Program-made: the position numbers and the translations under genes
The notes under the pieces: model-generated
The model's input: the letters and a program-made list of their open reading frames with translations, nothing else
Database searches by the model: none
Told to the model about the DNA's origin: nothing
From: an uncultured Mollicutes bacterium
Lineage (GTDB): Bacteria > Bacillota_I > Bacilli_A > Acholeplasmatales > Anaeroplasmataceae
Length of the DNA stretch: 64,000 nucleotides
Reading direction: 5' to 3'
Assembly (NCBI GenBank): GCA_900540175.1
Contig: UQFG01000006.1
Location: 1-64,000 of the forward strand
Shown here: positions 16,934 through 25,160 of the stretch, piece after piece
Layout of the letters: each line of letters begins with the position of its first letter
Numbering within the stretch: the stretch's first letter is position 1

Positions 16934-17254
16934 CTATTGCTGGATAAATCGTTTTAATTCAAAATATTTCCGATGTGTTTTTATAAACTCAGGTACAAAT
17001 CGTTCTAAATCATTGATAAATCGTTGAACCACTTTGATGTCAATATATAAGCAATAAGCCGTTTCTAAATTTGTATATGTTTTTTTAGATTCGTATAGCA
17101 TTTGAAACAATCGGGTATATATTTCGTTTTGTTGATAGAGTGCCAAATTATAAAAAAATTCTTTCATTTCTTCAAATAAAAGCACGACCATCGGCAATAG
17201 TTCTTTCGGTACGGTTTCTTCCAACTTTTTAAATATGTTTCTTCTTTGTTTCAT
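16934..17254 (-). CDS. Hypothetical helical protein ahead of the RHS operon
   Basis: The 106-residue protein is predicted all-helical, rich in Leu, Phe, Tyr, Lys and Glu (MKQRRNIFKKLEETVPKELL, then LFEEMKEFFYNLALYQQNE), without membrane segments or a known domain. The ATG at 17254 has GGAAAGGA 6 bases upstream; a TTG at 17269 overlaps the SD. A terminator hairpin lies immediately upstream and a structured-looking leader before that, so expression may be controlled by read-through. It could regulate the RHS operon (inference). Confidence 0.55.
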   Translation of the reverse strand: MKQRRNIFKKLEETVPKELLPMVVLLFEEMKEFFYNLALYQQNEIYTRLFQMLYESKKTYTNLETAYCLYIDIKVVQRFINDLERFVPEFIKTHRKYFELKRFIQQ

Positions 17255-17272
17255 AAGTGTCCTTTCCAAAAT

Positions 17273-17318
17273 AAAAAAGGCAAAAACATAATGAATACAG
17301 ATTCACTATGTCTTTGCC
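17273..17318 (-). terminator. Intrinsic terminator in the leader of the gene at 16934-17254
   Basis: On the minus strand GGCAAAGACATA pairs with TATGTTTTTGCC (one mismatch) around 16 bases and is followed by TTTTTT. It lies 19 bases upstream of the start codon at 17254, the position of an attenuator rather than an end-of-operon terminator. Confidence 0.65.
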
Positions 17319-17460
17319 GATGTCTTTTCGTTTTTTATTTGAACTTCTATGGCACTTTCCCGCAAAGATATCCATATTTCAATAAGGTTGCCGAGGCAGC
17401 AAATCGAAAGCATCTTTCCACTGCGCTCACGCCTCTTTCCTCTTATTTAAAATCATACCA
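17319..17460 (-). ncRNA. Possible structured 5' leader (attenuator element)
   Basis: The 350-base gap 17255-17604 holds no convincing gene. On the minus strand a TATGAT -10-like box (about 17451-17456) precedes a G-rich stretch (AAGAGGCGTGAGCGCAGTGG, then TGCCTCGGCAACC and TTTGCGGGAAAGTGCC) leading into the terminator at 17273-17318 and then the gene at 17254. Order and spacing resemble a riboswitch or attenuator leader. I could not match it to a known riboswitch; the strings CGCAAAG and GGTTGCCGA on the other strand faintly recall the c-di-GMP-I core, which I do not claim. Confidence 0.3.
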
Positions 17461-17558
17461 TAAACGAATTCTGAAAGTAAATTGATAGCGCGTTTGAAAA
17501 CATGTTTTTTATCATTGTTTTTGTTTTAGGATGAACTGATTCGTTTTATCCGTAAAAA

Positions 17559-17590
17559 AAACCCATCGTTTTAAATCAACAATGGGTTTT
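17559..17590 (-). terminator. Terminator of the aro operon
   Basis: On the minus strand AACCCATTGTT and AACGATGGGTT form a stem followed by TTTTTTTT, 15 bases after the stop of the GltD-like gene. Confidence 0.8.
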
Positions 17591-17604
17591 CGACAATTTA
17601 TTTT

Positions 17605-18891
17605 TTAAGCGTTGAATTCTTTTAAAATCATCGACGCAACGGTTCGACCGCTGACCATCGCTTCGACAACCGTTTGCGATGAATTGACGAGATCGCCTCC
17701 GGCATAAATTCTATCTACACTGGTTTTAAAATCTTGACAAACCAAATAAAGATGATCGGTTTGAAGAACCTTGGCATTGTAAATATCTTCGGCAACTTGA
17801 CCGATGGCACTGATGAAGCGATCACAACGAATATCGACATACTCTTTCGTTCCGATCGGTCTTCTCCGCCCGCTTTCATCCGGCTCCCCCAGTTTCATCA
17901 TTTCACACCGAACGCCGTTTACCGTCTGATTTTTTGAAACCAAAACCGCAACCGGATTAGTTAAAAACCGAAACGAAACGCCTTCTTGTTGCGCCAAAGA
18001 GATTTCTTCTTTGGTGGCCGGTGCTTCCTGTTCGGAGCGGCGGTAAATAACGAGCACTTCAGAGCCCAAACGAACGGCACATCTTGCCGCATCCATTGCC
18101 ACATTTCCCGCTCCCACAACAACCGTCGTTGTATTGTCCCATACGGGAAGTGTTCCTTTGTTTTCTTTAACGGCCTCGTTGACCGTTTTTAAAAACGCCA
18201 GTGCATCATAGACACCATTTGCATCTTCATGGTCGATGTTAAGTTTCCGAACTTTGGGAAGTCCGGTGGCCATAAAGACGGCATCGTACGTATCTTTTAA
18301 CTGCAGAATCGCTTGTTCATCCATTTTTCGGTCATAAAAAATCTGTACCGATAAAGCTTTTAATTCCGCTAAACTTTTTTCCACGTATTGTTTATCCAAC
18401 CGGTAATTGGGAATGCCATACGTCAAAATACCGCCGAATCCGCTTGTTGCTTCATACATATCCACACTTACGCCGCCAATGGAAAGTTCTTTGGCACAAC
18501 TGATTCCGGCAGGACCGGTCCCAATGACGGCTACTCTTTTACCGAGCGATTGAGCGGGTTTGATTTTTACTGGATCCTGTTCGGTTACATACCGTTCCAA
18601 TCGGCCGATTTGAATCGGTTTTTGTTTCACGTTTAAGATGCAGTGACCGACACATTGCCGTTCATGCGGACAGACAATCGAACAAATATGCGGTAAAGAA
18701 GAACAGGAATGGATGATCGACGAAGCTTCTTTTCTGTCGCCGTTTTTCAACGCTTGAATAAAATCGCGAATTCTCATATGCGTCGGACATCCCGTTTCAC
18801 AACGAGGATTTTTACACGATAAGCAACGGTTTGCTTCGATTTTTGCTTCTTCGTCTTGATAGCCGTTTGGCATCCTCCATTTTTCATTCAT
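17605..18891 (-). CDS. GltD-like NAD(P)H oxidoreductase (glutamate synthase small-subunit family)
   Basis: The 428-residue protein has two N-terminal cysteine clusters (CLSCKNPRCETGCP at about 23-36 and CSSLPHICSIVCPHERQCVGHC) for Fe-S centres, an FAD motif VIGTGPAGISCAKELS (about 120) and an NAD(P)H motif VVVGAGNVAMDAARCAVRLG (about 260), ending with YAGGDLVNSSQTVVEAMVSG. It transfers electrons from NAD(P)H as in glutamate synthase or an NfnB-like enzyme. No large glutamate synthase subunit lies nearby. It overlaps aroC by 8 bases at the end of the aromatic operon, suggesting a link to reductant or amino-group supply (inference). Confidence 0.85.
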   Translation of the reverse strand: MNEKWRMPNGYQDEEAKIEANRCLSCKNPRCETGCPTHMRIRDFIQALKNGDRKEASSIIHSCSSLPHICSIVCPHERQCVGHCILNVKQKPIQIGRLERYVTEQDPVKIKPAQSLGKRVAVIGTGPAGISCAKELSIGGVSVDMYEATSGFGGILTYGIPNYRLDKQYVEKSLAELKALSVQIFYDRKMDEQAILQLKDTYDAVFMATGLPKVRKLNIDHEDANGVYDALAFLKTVNEAVKENKGTLPVWDNTTTVVVGAGNVAMDAARCAVRLGSEVLVIYRRSEQEAPATKEEISLAQQEGVSFRFLTNPVAVLVSKNQTVNGVRCEMMKLGEPDESGRRRPIGTKEYVDIRCDRFISAIGQVAEDIYNAKVLQTDHLYLVCQDFKTSVDRIYAGGDLVNSSQTVVEAMVSGRTVASMILKEFNA

Positions 18892-19888
18892 TTTTTATTC
18901 CTCCGTTTGCTTTTCGAATCAACATCGCATCGCAAAGTGCGATGGCACAACAGGCTTCCAAAACGACACCGGCCCTTAAAACAATCGCTTGATCGTGGCG
19001 CCCTTTGATCTTCAGTTCTTCTACTTGATGGCTTTTAAAATCATAGGTCTGTTGGGCTTTGGAAATAGATGGCGTCGGTTTGACGAAAATGCGGATTTCC
19101 AAATCATTTCCGTTAGAAATTCCACCGTTGATTCCGCCATTATGATTGGTGGCCGTTTTGCCGGATGAGGAAATCAAACAATCGTTAAATTGACTGCCTT
19201 TCAAAGATACCCCATCAAAACCGGTTCCGAATTCCACTCCCTTTACACCACCGACCGAAAAAAGCAGATGGGAAATCGTCGATTCCAAGGAATCGAAATA
19301 AGGTTCTCCCAGACCAATCGGCATCCCGCTGACTTTTATCTGCACAATTCCGCCGATGCTGTCTTGTTCTTCCATTGTTTTTTCCAAAACAAGCGGAAAG
19401 TCTTCTATCTTGGTACAACCGCCTAAATTAACGATTTTTGTTTCGAAACATAGATCGGGAAGCATCTTTTTGGCGATGACTCCCGCCGCAACCAGCCCAA
19501 TCGAAAGTCTTCCAGAAAAATGACCACCGCCTCGGTAATCCTGATACCCCGCATATTTCCGTTCGGCCACAAAATCGGCATGGGAAGGACGCGGATGAAA
19601 GCGAATGGACTCATAAACACCGGAATCCACATTGGTATTTGAAAACCGCAATAACATCGGCGAACCGGTTGTTTTGCCGTTATACAAGCCGGATTCGATG
19701 TGAACCGAATCGGCTTCCGTTCTAGTAGTGGTTCCCATTTGACCGGCTTTTCGTCTTTTTAAATCTGCCGTAAAATCCGCTTCGGTTAACGAAATTCCCG
19801 GTAAAATCCCGTCGATGACAACCCCGACCGACGGTCCGTGACTTTCCCCGAATATTTCTATTTGAAACAATCGACCGATATGATTCAT
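18884..19888 (-). CDS. aroC: Chorismate synthase
   Basis: The protein forms chorismate from EPSP using reduced FMN. The signature regions are present: FGESHGPSVGVVIDGILPG at the N-terminus, RPSHADF and GGGHFSGRLSIG in the middle, and NHNGGINGGISNG. At 334 residues it is slightly shorter than the usual 350-390. Start and end overlap aroE (4 bases) and the GltD-like gene (8 bases), so translation is coupled. It is the last step of the shikimate pathway and the seventh gene of the operon. Confidence 0.96.
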   Translation of the reverse strand: MNHIGRLFQIEIFGESHGPSVGVVIDGILPGISLTEADFTADLKRRKAGQMGTTTRTEADSVHIESGLYNGKTTGSPMLLRFSNTNVDSGVYESIRFHPRPSHADFVAERKYAGYQDYRGGGHFSGRLSIGLVAAGVIAKKMLPDLCFETKIVNLGGCTKIEDFPLVLEKTMEEQDSIGGIVQIKVSGMPIGLGEPYFDSLESTISHLLFSVGGVKGVEFGTGFDGVSLKGSQFNDCLISSSGKTATNHNGGINGGISNGNDLEIRIFVKPTPSISKAQQTYDFKSHQVEELKIKGRHDQAIVLRAGVVLEACCAIALCDAMLIRKANGGIKNE

Positions 19889-20670
19889 CTTTCTTGATTC
19901 CTTTCTTTTATTTTGTGCAGTATATCCTGATAAAGTTTTTCTTTATCGCAAAGAATCGGTGTTTCCTGCCACCGCTCTTCGGCTTTTATAGCCTGTTCGA
20001 CCAACATCCACAAACCGTTTTGCCGGGAGTGGGCATCCAAAAGAAGTTTGGTTTGAAGCGGATTGAAAATGATATCGATCACCAAAGGAATCCGCTCGGC
20101 CAGTTCTTTTTGAATCGGGCTTAAATCCACATTAGGATACATCCCAACCGGGGTGGTATTGATCAAAATGTCAATCGGCTCGGTGGCTAATTGCTCATAC
20201 GATATCTGTTGTTCGATCGGATTTCTGGAAACGATCACCGGAATTCCTTTTAAATCCGAAACGACTTGAAAAACCGCTCCCGAAGCACCGCCGCTTCCTA
20301 AAATATAACAACGTTTGTTGGCAAACGAAAAATTTTTTCTTTGCACATACGCTAAAAAACCGTCGTAATCGGTATTGTCCCCGATCGCTTTACCGTCTTT
20401 TCTATAAACCGTATTCACACTTCCGATCGTTTTGGCTTTGGGACTTAGTTCATCTAAATAAGGAATAATGACTTTTTTATAAGGAATCGTTACATTGAAT
20501 CCGTCATACTGTCCTTTTTTCAAGGCCGTAATCAAATCGGAAAGTTCTTCTTTCCGACATTCCAAAAGATCGTATTCGGCCCGGATCCCATTTTGATTAA
20601 AAATCCACTGATGAATTTCCTTAGACCAACTGTGCGCTAATTTTTCGCCCAATAAAGCATACCGTTTCAT
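19885..20670 (-). CDS. aroE: Shikimate dehydrogenase
   Basis: The 261-residue protein contains LGEKLAHSWSKEIH (substrate binding), NVTIPYKK with the catalytic Lys, the dinucleotide loop LGSGGASGAV, and NTTPVGMYP near the middle. It reduces 3-dehydroshikimate to shikimate with NADPH. It overlaps both neighbours (aroC by 4 bases, the chorismate mutase gene by 4 bases). Confidence 0.95.
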   Translation of the reverse strand: MKRYALLGEKLAHSWSKEIHQWIFNQNGIRAEYDLLECRKEELSDLITALKKGQYDGFNVTIPYKKVIIPYLDELSPKAKTIGSVNTVYRKDGKAIGDNTDYDGFLAYVQRKNFSFANKRCYILGSGGASGAVFQVVSDLKGIPVIVSRNPIEQQISYEQLATEPIDILINTTPVGMYPNVDLSPIQKELAERIPLVIDIIFNPLQTKLLLDAHSRQNGLWMLVEQAIKAEERWQETPILCDKEKLYQDILHKIKERNQER

Positions 20671-20939
20671 TTCAAAAGATCCTCTTGGTAAGATTTGGAA
20701 GCTTCTAAAACACCGCTGAAAAACCGTTCGTAATAACGCTCTAAGTCGGGCTGATTCAAATACTGTTTGTTTTTCTTCAACAGTTCCTGTTCCCGCTTCA
20801 AATCCGAAACGGCTTGCCGATGTTCTTTTTTATAAGCCGCCACTTCCGAAACGGCTTCCATTCGTTTTAAAAACAGAATTGCCATTTCTTGATCGATTTC
20901 ATCGATCGTACGGCGAATTTCATCTAATGTCTTCTTCAT
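20667..20939 (-). CDS. Monofunctional chorismate mutase (AroQ class)
   Basis: The 90-residue all-helical protein starts MKKTLDEIRRTIDEIDQEMA, followed by FLKRMEAVSEVAAYKK and RYYERFFSGVLEASKSYQ. This is the AroQ fold, with catalytic Arg near the start and Lys in AAYKK, that converts chorismate to prephenate. It supplies prephenate to TyrA from the same operon. It starts inside the end of aroA (20-base overlap). Confidence 0.9.
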   Translation of the reverse strand: MKKTLDEIRRTIDEIDQEMAILFLKRMEAVSEVAAYKKEHRQAVSDLKREQELLKKNKQYLNQPDLERYYERFFSGVLEASKSYQEDLLK

Positions 20940-22197
20940 AGGTTATCCTACCTCCCAATTGTTCAAACACAGACCAAAAATCGGGAAAAGATTTGGCTAC
21001 ACACTCCGCATGGCGAATGATCAAATCCCCATCGGTCTTTAACGATGCAATCGCCAGGGCCATCGCCACGCGATGATCGTTGTGGGAATCAACCGTCGTC
21101 CCAGATAGGTGCTTCACACCTCGAATCGTCATACCGTCTGTTTGTTCCGTCAAATCGGCCCCCATCTTTTTCAATTCTTCCACCATCGAAGCGATGCGAT
21201 CGCACTCTTTTAACCGCAATCGTTCCGCATGGATAAACGTTGAGGTTCCTTTAGACAAACAGGCCAAAACCGAAAGAGCGGGTCCTAAATCCGGCGACTG
21301 GGAAAAATCAAGACAACAACCGGTCGTTTCTGTTTGGAAAACGGTGATTTCATTTTCTTTTAAAACCAATTTCGCATTCATTTTCTTTAAATCCGATAAA
21401 ATTTTTCGATCGGCTTGAAAACTTTGTAAATTCAGTCCCTTTAACCGAATGCTTGCCCCCAGACAGTTCGCAACCAAGAAGAAAGCCGCCTGAGAATAAT
21501 CTCCTTCAACGGTATAATCACATGGGCAATACGTCTGATTGCCGTAAACCACCAATTCCCGATAATCATGATTATCGATTCGAATCTGAAATCGTTTCAA
21601 CATATCCAAAGTCAAATCGATGTAACCTTTGGATTCCAATTCCGTCGTAAGGATGATTTTGCTGTCGCCGTTTAACAAAGGAAGCGCGTACAGCAACCCG
21701 GTGATAAACTGTGAGGAAACATCCCCTCGCACCCGATAGATACCACACGACAGTTGACCGTTGATGGTTAAAGGAAGCGATGCTTCTTCCGGATGACGGT
21801 ACGCAATCCCCCTTGCTTTAAATAAATCTAAATAAGGACCGAGCGGTCGAAAATTTAATTGATTGGCGCCCGTAAACGTAACGGATTGAAAAGCGGTCAA
21901 GACGATCGGAATCAAAAAGCGCAGCGTAGAACCCGATTCTTTGGCGTAAATCGTATCCACGGGCAACACGTTTTTGGTTCCTTCGATTTGCAAAGTAGAT
22001 CCATCTATCGTAATAACCGCTCCGATTTGCCTCATGGCCTCAATGGTAGAAACAATATCATCGGATAAAACCACGTTTTTGATTTGACTTCTTCCTTTGG
22101 CAAGCCCGGCTGCGATGATCGCCCGATGGGCCAAACTTTTAGAAGGCGGAACAATCAAATCGCCTTTTAGCGTTTTAGGATGAATTCGTACGTTCAT
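20920..22197 (-). CDS. aroA: EPSP synthase (3-phosphoshikimate 1-carboxyvinyltransferase)
   Basis: The 425-residue protein has PPSKSLAHRAIIAAGLA at the phosphate/PEP site, SGSTLRFLIPIV, DVSSQFITGLLYALPLL and SHNDHRVAMALAIA, all hallmark segments of the family. It joins shikimate 3-phosphate and PEP. It overlaps aroB by 4 bases and the chorismate mutase gene by 20. Confidence 0.96.
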   Translation of the reverse strand: MNVRIHPKTLKGDLIVPPSKSLAHRAIIAAGLAKGRSQIKNVVLSDDIVSTIEAMRQIGAVITIDGSTLQIEGTKNVLPVDTIYAKESGSTLRFLIPIVLTAFQSVTFTGANQLNFRPLGPYLDLFKARGIAYRHPEEASLPLTINGQLSCGIYRVRGDVSSQFITGLLYALPLLNGDSKIILTTELESKGYIDLTLDMLKRFQIRIDNHDYRELVVYGNQTYCPCDYTVEGDYSQAAFFLVANCLGASIRLKGLNLQSFQADRKILSDLKKMNAKLVLKENEITVFQTETTGCCLDFSQSPDLGPALSVLACLSKGTSTFIHAERLRLKECDRIASMVEELKKMGADLTEQTDGMTIRGVKHLSGTTVDSHNDHRVAMALAIASLKTDGDLIIRHAECVAKSFPDFWSVFEQLGGRITYEEDIR

Positions 22198-23222
22198 TGA
22201 TTTTCCTCCGATAACATTTTTTCAGAAAGTGTATAAAAAACAGGTTCTCCGATTTGCTTTAACAATACAAAGCGAATGGTCCCCGCTAAATTTTTCTTAT
22301 CGTAAACGGCTTGTTTGAGATACGGTCGATACGCCCTTTCTTCGGTATTCAATCCGTATTGATCCATAATGTTGCGGAGTGTTTCATAACAAGAGACGGG
22401 GGTATATTGAAGATCGATGCCCATTTGAAGAGCCATCAACATCCCCAAACCAACGGCCTCACCGTGTTTTAACTGTTCTTCCATTTCGATCATATGGCCG
22501 AATGTATGCCCGAAATTCAAAAACATCCGCTCGTTTTGATCCCATTCATCCATCTCAACATATTTCTTCTTGATACAAAGACTCTCATAGATCATCGTCT
22601 CATCCACGACATGGTTTTTCTTTAGCTGTTCCAATAAAAGCGGACTGCCGATAAACGCGTGTTTGATCAACTCTCCCATTCCGTTTCGAAATTCTTGTAC
22701 CGGAAGAGTCTGAATCGTAAGCGGATCGATCAAAACCAGTTCCGGTTGTTTAAATGCACCGATGATATTTTTCCGATGATAAAAATCCATACCCGTTTTC
22801 CCGCCGATAGAAGCATCCACTTGGGCAAGCAGAGTCGTCGGAACCTGAATATAAGGCAGTCCTCGATAAAGCGTCGCCGCAACGAAACCAGCCAAATCGC
22901 CAACGACACCGCCCCCTAAGGAAAGGATCAATTCGTTTCTGCGGATCTCTTTTTTCAGCAGTTCTTCGCAAACGGCTTCATACTGTTTCAAACACTTGGA
23001 GGATTCTCCTTGCGGAATCACAATTGTTTCAATCGAAAATTGATCGGCCAACCGGTTTTTTACCAAATCCAAATAAAGTTCGGCCACTCTTTCATCAGTA
23101 ATAATATAGATTTTATTTCCTTGATAAACCGAGCGGATCGGTTCTGCCATCCAAGATAATAAGTTGTTTTCAATTAAAATCCGATAGGATTTAGAAGAAG
23201 TTGTAACCGTTAGTTGTTTCAC
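22194..23222 (-). CDS. aroB: 3-dehydroquinate synthase
   Basis: The 342-residue protein shows the NAD-binding and catalytic pattern GGGVVGDLAGFVAATLYRG, VPTTLLAQVDASIGGKTG, and the metal ligands in NFGHTFGHMIE. It cyclises DAHP to 3-dehydroquinate. It is coupled to tyrA upstream and aroA downstream by 4-base overlaps. Confidence 0.96.
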   Translation of the reverse strand: MKQLTVTTSSKSYRILIENNLLSWMAEPIRSVYQGNKIYIITDERVAELYLDLVKNRLADQFSIETIVIPQGESSKCLKQYEAVCEELLKKEIRRNELILSLGGGVVGDLAGFVAATLYRGLPYIQVPTTLLAQVDASIGGKTGMDFYHRKNIIGAFKQPELVLIDPLTIQTLPVQEFRNGMGELIKHAFIGSPLLLEQLKKNHVVDETMIYESLCIKKKYVEMDEWDQNERMFLNFGHTFGHMIEMEEQLKHGEAVGLGMLMALQMGIDLQYTPVSCYETLRNIMDQYGLNTEERAYRPYLKQAVYDKKNLAGTIRFVLLKQIGEPVFYTLSEKMLSEENQ

Positions 23223-24046
23223 TGTTCCATCTCTTTTCTTTTTTCCGTTGATTGACGGAAAAGGGTTTTTAACTGTTCTTCGTCTTGATTGATTAAAGCG
23301 GTTTTGATTTTTTGTAATTCCGCCGAAAACCGGTCAATATGTTCGGTTAGAAACGTTCTGTTTTCCAAAAACAATTCACTCCAAAGCGTTTCATTGATCA
23401 TGGCGATCCTAGTCAAATCTCGATAAGAATCGCCGATAAACGCTTTTGTATTGATAAACGGGTCGCTGTTGATCAGCGCTACAGCCAGCGCATGGGTCAA
23501 CTGAGAAGTATAGGCAATCAGGCGATTGTGCTCCGAACAAGAAAGAACGGTTATAGAACCGAACCCCATTTCTTCTGCAAGCCTTTTAAGCGTATCAATC
23601 GCGAAAGATGGCGTATTTGAAAACGGCGTAATCAAAAAATTTGCCCCTTGAAATATGGCATCATCGGCATAAAGACCGCCGGATTTTTCTTTCCCGGCCA
23701 TTGGATGATGGGGACAATATACAGCCTTTTTGATTTGAAAATCCATTGTTTCTTCCAAAAACTTTACACCGCAAATATCCGTGATAATCTGTCCGGTTTG
23801 AAAGTGATCGTTGTACGTTTTCAAAAAACTTTTTACATCGTTAGGATACATGCAAAGGATGATGCAAGAGGCCTGTTCCAAAGCCTTTTTTAAATCCGTT
23901 GAACCGAATTGAATCCATTTTTTCGCCAAAGCCAAACGAACGGCCTCGGGATCCCGATCAATCCCATAAACCGTATGGCCCGCTTTGGATAAAGCCATGG
24001 CATAAGAAGATCCCATCAATCCAAGGCCGATAATCGCAATGTTCAT
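23219..24046 (-). CDS. tyrA: Prephenate dehydrogenase
   Basis: From the ATG at 24046 the protein (275 residues) begins MNIAIIGLGLMGSSYAMALS, the NAD-binding Rossmann start of TyrA, and has CPHHPMAGKEKSG with the substrate-binding His pair, and FIGDSYRDLTRIA. It oxidatively decarboxylates prephenate for tyrosine synthesis. No C-terminal ACT domain is present, so it is probably not directly feedback-inhibited. The start overlaps the aroF stop as TGATG; a reading extended to 24235 only re-reads aroF in another frame. Confidence 0.93.
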   Translation of the reverse strand: MNIAIIGLGLMGSSYAMALSKAGHTVYGIDRDPEAVRLALAKKWIQFGSTDLKKALEQASCIILCMYPNDVKSFLKTYNDHFQTGQIITDICGVKFLEETMDFQIKKAVYCPHHPMAGKEKSGGLYADDAIFQGANFLITPFSNTPSFAIDTLKRLAEEMGFGSITVLSCSEHNRLIAYTSQLTHALAVALINSDPFINTKAFIGDSYRDLTRIAMINETLWSELFLENRTFLTEHIDRFSAELQKIKTALINQDEEQLKTLFRQSTEKRKEMEQ

Positions 24047-25062
24047 CAATCCATCTTCTTTCCGATGATCGGTGCGATTTTTTTTAACTGATCCATCATC
24101 TGATCGAAACGATCGGGTCTTAAACTTTGGGCTCCGTCGCAAAGCGCACAAGCAGGGTTGTTGTGGACTTCCACGATAATTCCGTCGGCCCCCACCGCAA
24201 GCGCCGCTTTTGAAAGATCTTCCACCATCTGCCAACGACCGGTTGCATGCGAAGGATCGACGACAACCGGTAAATGAGACAATTCTTTGACCGCCAGAAC
24301 CGCCGATAAATCCAGCGTATTTCTGGTATACTTTTCAAAAGTACGGATTCCTCGTTCACATAAAATCACTTGATCGTTTCCACCGGCCAAAATATATTCC
24401 GCCGCCATCAGCCATTCTTCGATCGTAGCAGCCATTCCCCGTTTCAGTAAAACCGGTTTGCGGATTTTACCCAGCGCTTTTAACAGATGAAAATTCTGCA
24501 TATTTCTTGCCCCGACTTGAATGATGTCGACTTCACGGACAAACCGATCGAGCAATTCTTCCGAAGGAATTTCCGTGATGATCGGCAAACCGGTGGCTTT
24601 TTTGGCCTCCAATAACAAATCCAATCCTTCCAATTCCAATCCCTGAAACGCATAAGGAGAGGTTCGCGGTTTAAACGCGCCACCCCGCAAGATGTGCGCA
24701 CCGCTTTTTTGAACGGCTTTGGCTACCCCGATGATTTGATCGCGGCTTTCGACCGAACAAGGGCCGGCCATAACGGTAAAATGACCGCCGCCGATCACCA
24801 GTGAGCCGACTTTGATTTGAGTCGGAAGCGGGTGAAAAAGATTGGAAGCTTTTTTATAAGGAACCTGAATTCGCGTGATTTCATCCACACCGTCTAACGC
24901 AACGACGTCTCCGTCTTGCAATTTGGATGTATCGCCGATAATACCAACGACTTGAAACGTCGTTCCGCTGATATCTTTGACGGCAAATCCTTTTTCCGTA
25001 AAATAGTGGATCAACCGTTCATATTCAGTTTCGGTTATGGTCGGTTTCAATCGAATAATCAT
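24046..25062 (-). CDS. aroF: DAHP synthase (type I beta, with N-terminal ferredoxin-like domain)
   Basis: The 338-residue protein has a small N-terminal regulatory domain (about 1-70) and a barrel with MAGPCSVESRDQI, LRGGAFKPRTSPYAFQG, LLKRGMAATIEEWL, LCERGIRTFEKYTRNTLDL and VVVDPSHATGRW. It condenses PEP and erythrose 4-phosphate, the first step of the pathway, and is the first gene of the operon. The N-terminal domain suggests feedback control by tyrosine or phenylalanine as in the Thermotoga enzyme (established for the class). The SD is GGGAGG. Confidence 0.95.
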   Translation of the reverse strand: MIIRLKPTITETEYERLIHYFTEKGFAVKDISGTTFQVVGIIGDTSKLQDGDVVALDGVDEITRIQVPYKKASNLFHPLPTQIKVGSLVIGGGHFTVMAGPCSVESRDQIIGVAKAVQKSGAHILRGGAFKPRTSPYAFQGLELEGLDLLLEAKKATGLPIITEIPSEELLDRFVREVDIIQVGARNMQNFHLLKALGKIRKPVLLKRGMAATIEEWLMAAEYILAGGNDQVILCERGIRTFEKYTRNTLDLSAVLAVKELSHLPVVVDPSHATGRWQMVEDLSKAALAVGADGIIVEVHNNPACALCDGAQSLRPDRFDQMMDQLKKIAPIIGKKMD

Positions 25063-25088
25063 AAAAATCCCTCCCTGTTATTTTTATC

Positions 25089-25117
25089 ATTGTACCATAA
25101 AAGAGCCTTTCTTTCAA
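25089..25117 (-). promoter_or_regulatory. Promoter of the aro operon
   Basis: On the minus strand TTGAAA (25117-25112) is separated by 17 bases from TACAAT (25094-25089), leading directly into the aroF leader. No operator or attenuator is evident. Confidence 0.65.
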
Positions 25118-25131
25118 TTTGAAAAAAAGGC

Positions 25132-25158
25132 AAAAAGACTATCTTCCTAAGAAGATAG
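25132..25158 (-). terminator. Terminator of the ABC exporter operon
   Basis: On the minus strand CTATCTTC and GAAGATAG form a stem with a short loop, followed by TCTTTTT. It starts a few bases after the stop codon at 25161. Confidence 0.8.
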
Positions 25159-25160
25159 CC

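Noticed and set aside
17340..17420. c-di-GMP-I riboswitch on the plus strand
   Set aside because: Only CGCAAAG and GGTTGCCGA match; the 5' half of the aptamer is not found and no plus-strand gene follows.
17246..17485. Plus-strand ORF of 79 residues in the leader region
   Set aside because: It begins in the SD of a minus-strand gene, runs through a terminator hairpin, and shows no family features.
24047..24235. N-terminal extension of tyrA
   Set aside because: The extra residues re-read the aroF end in another frame; the Rossmann motif and the TGATG overlap set the start at 24046.
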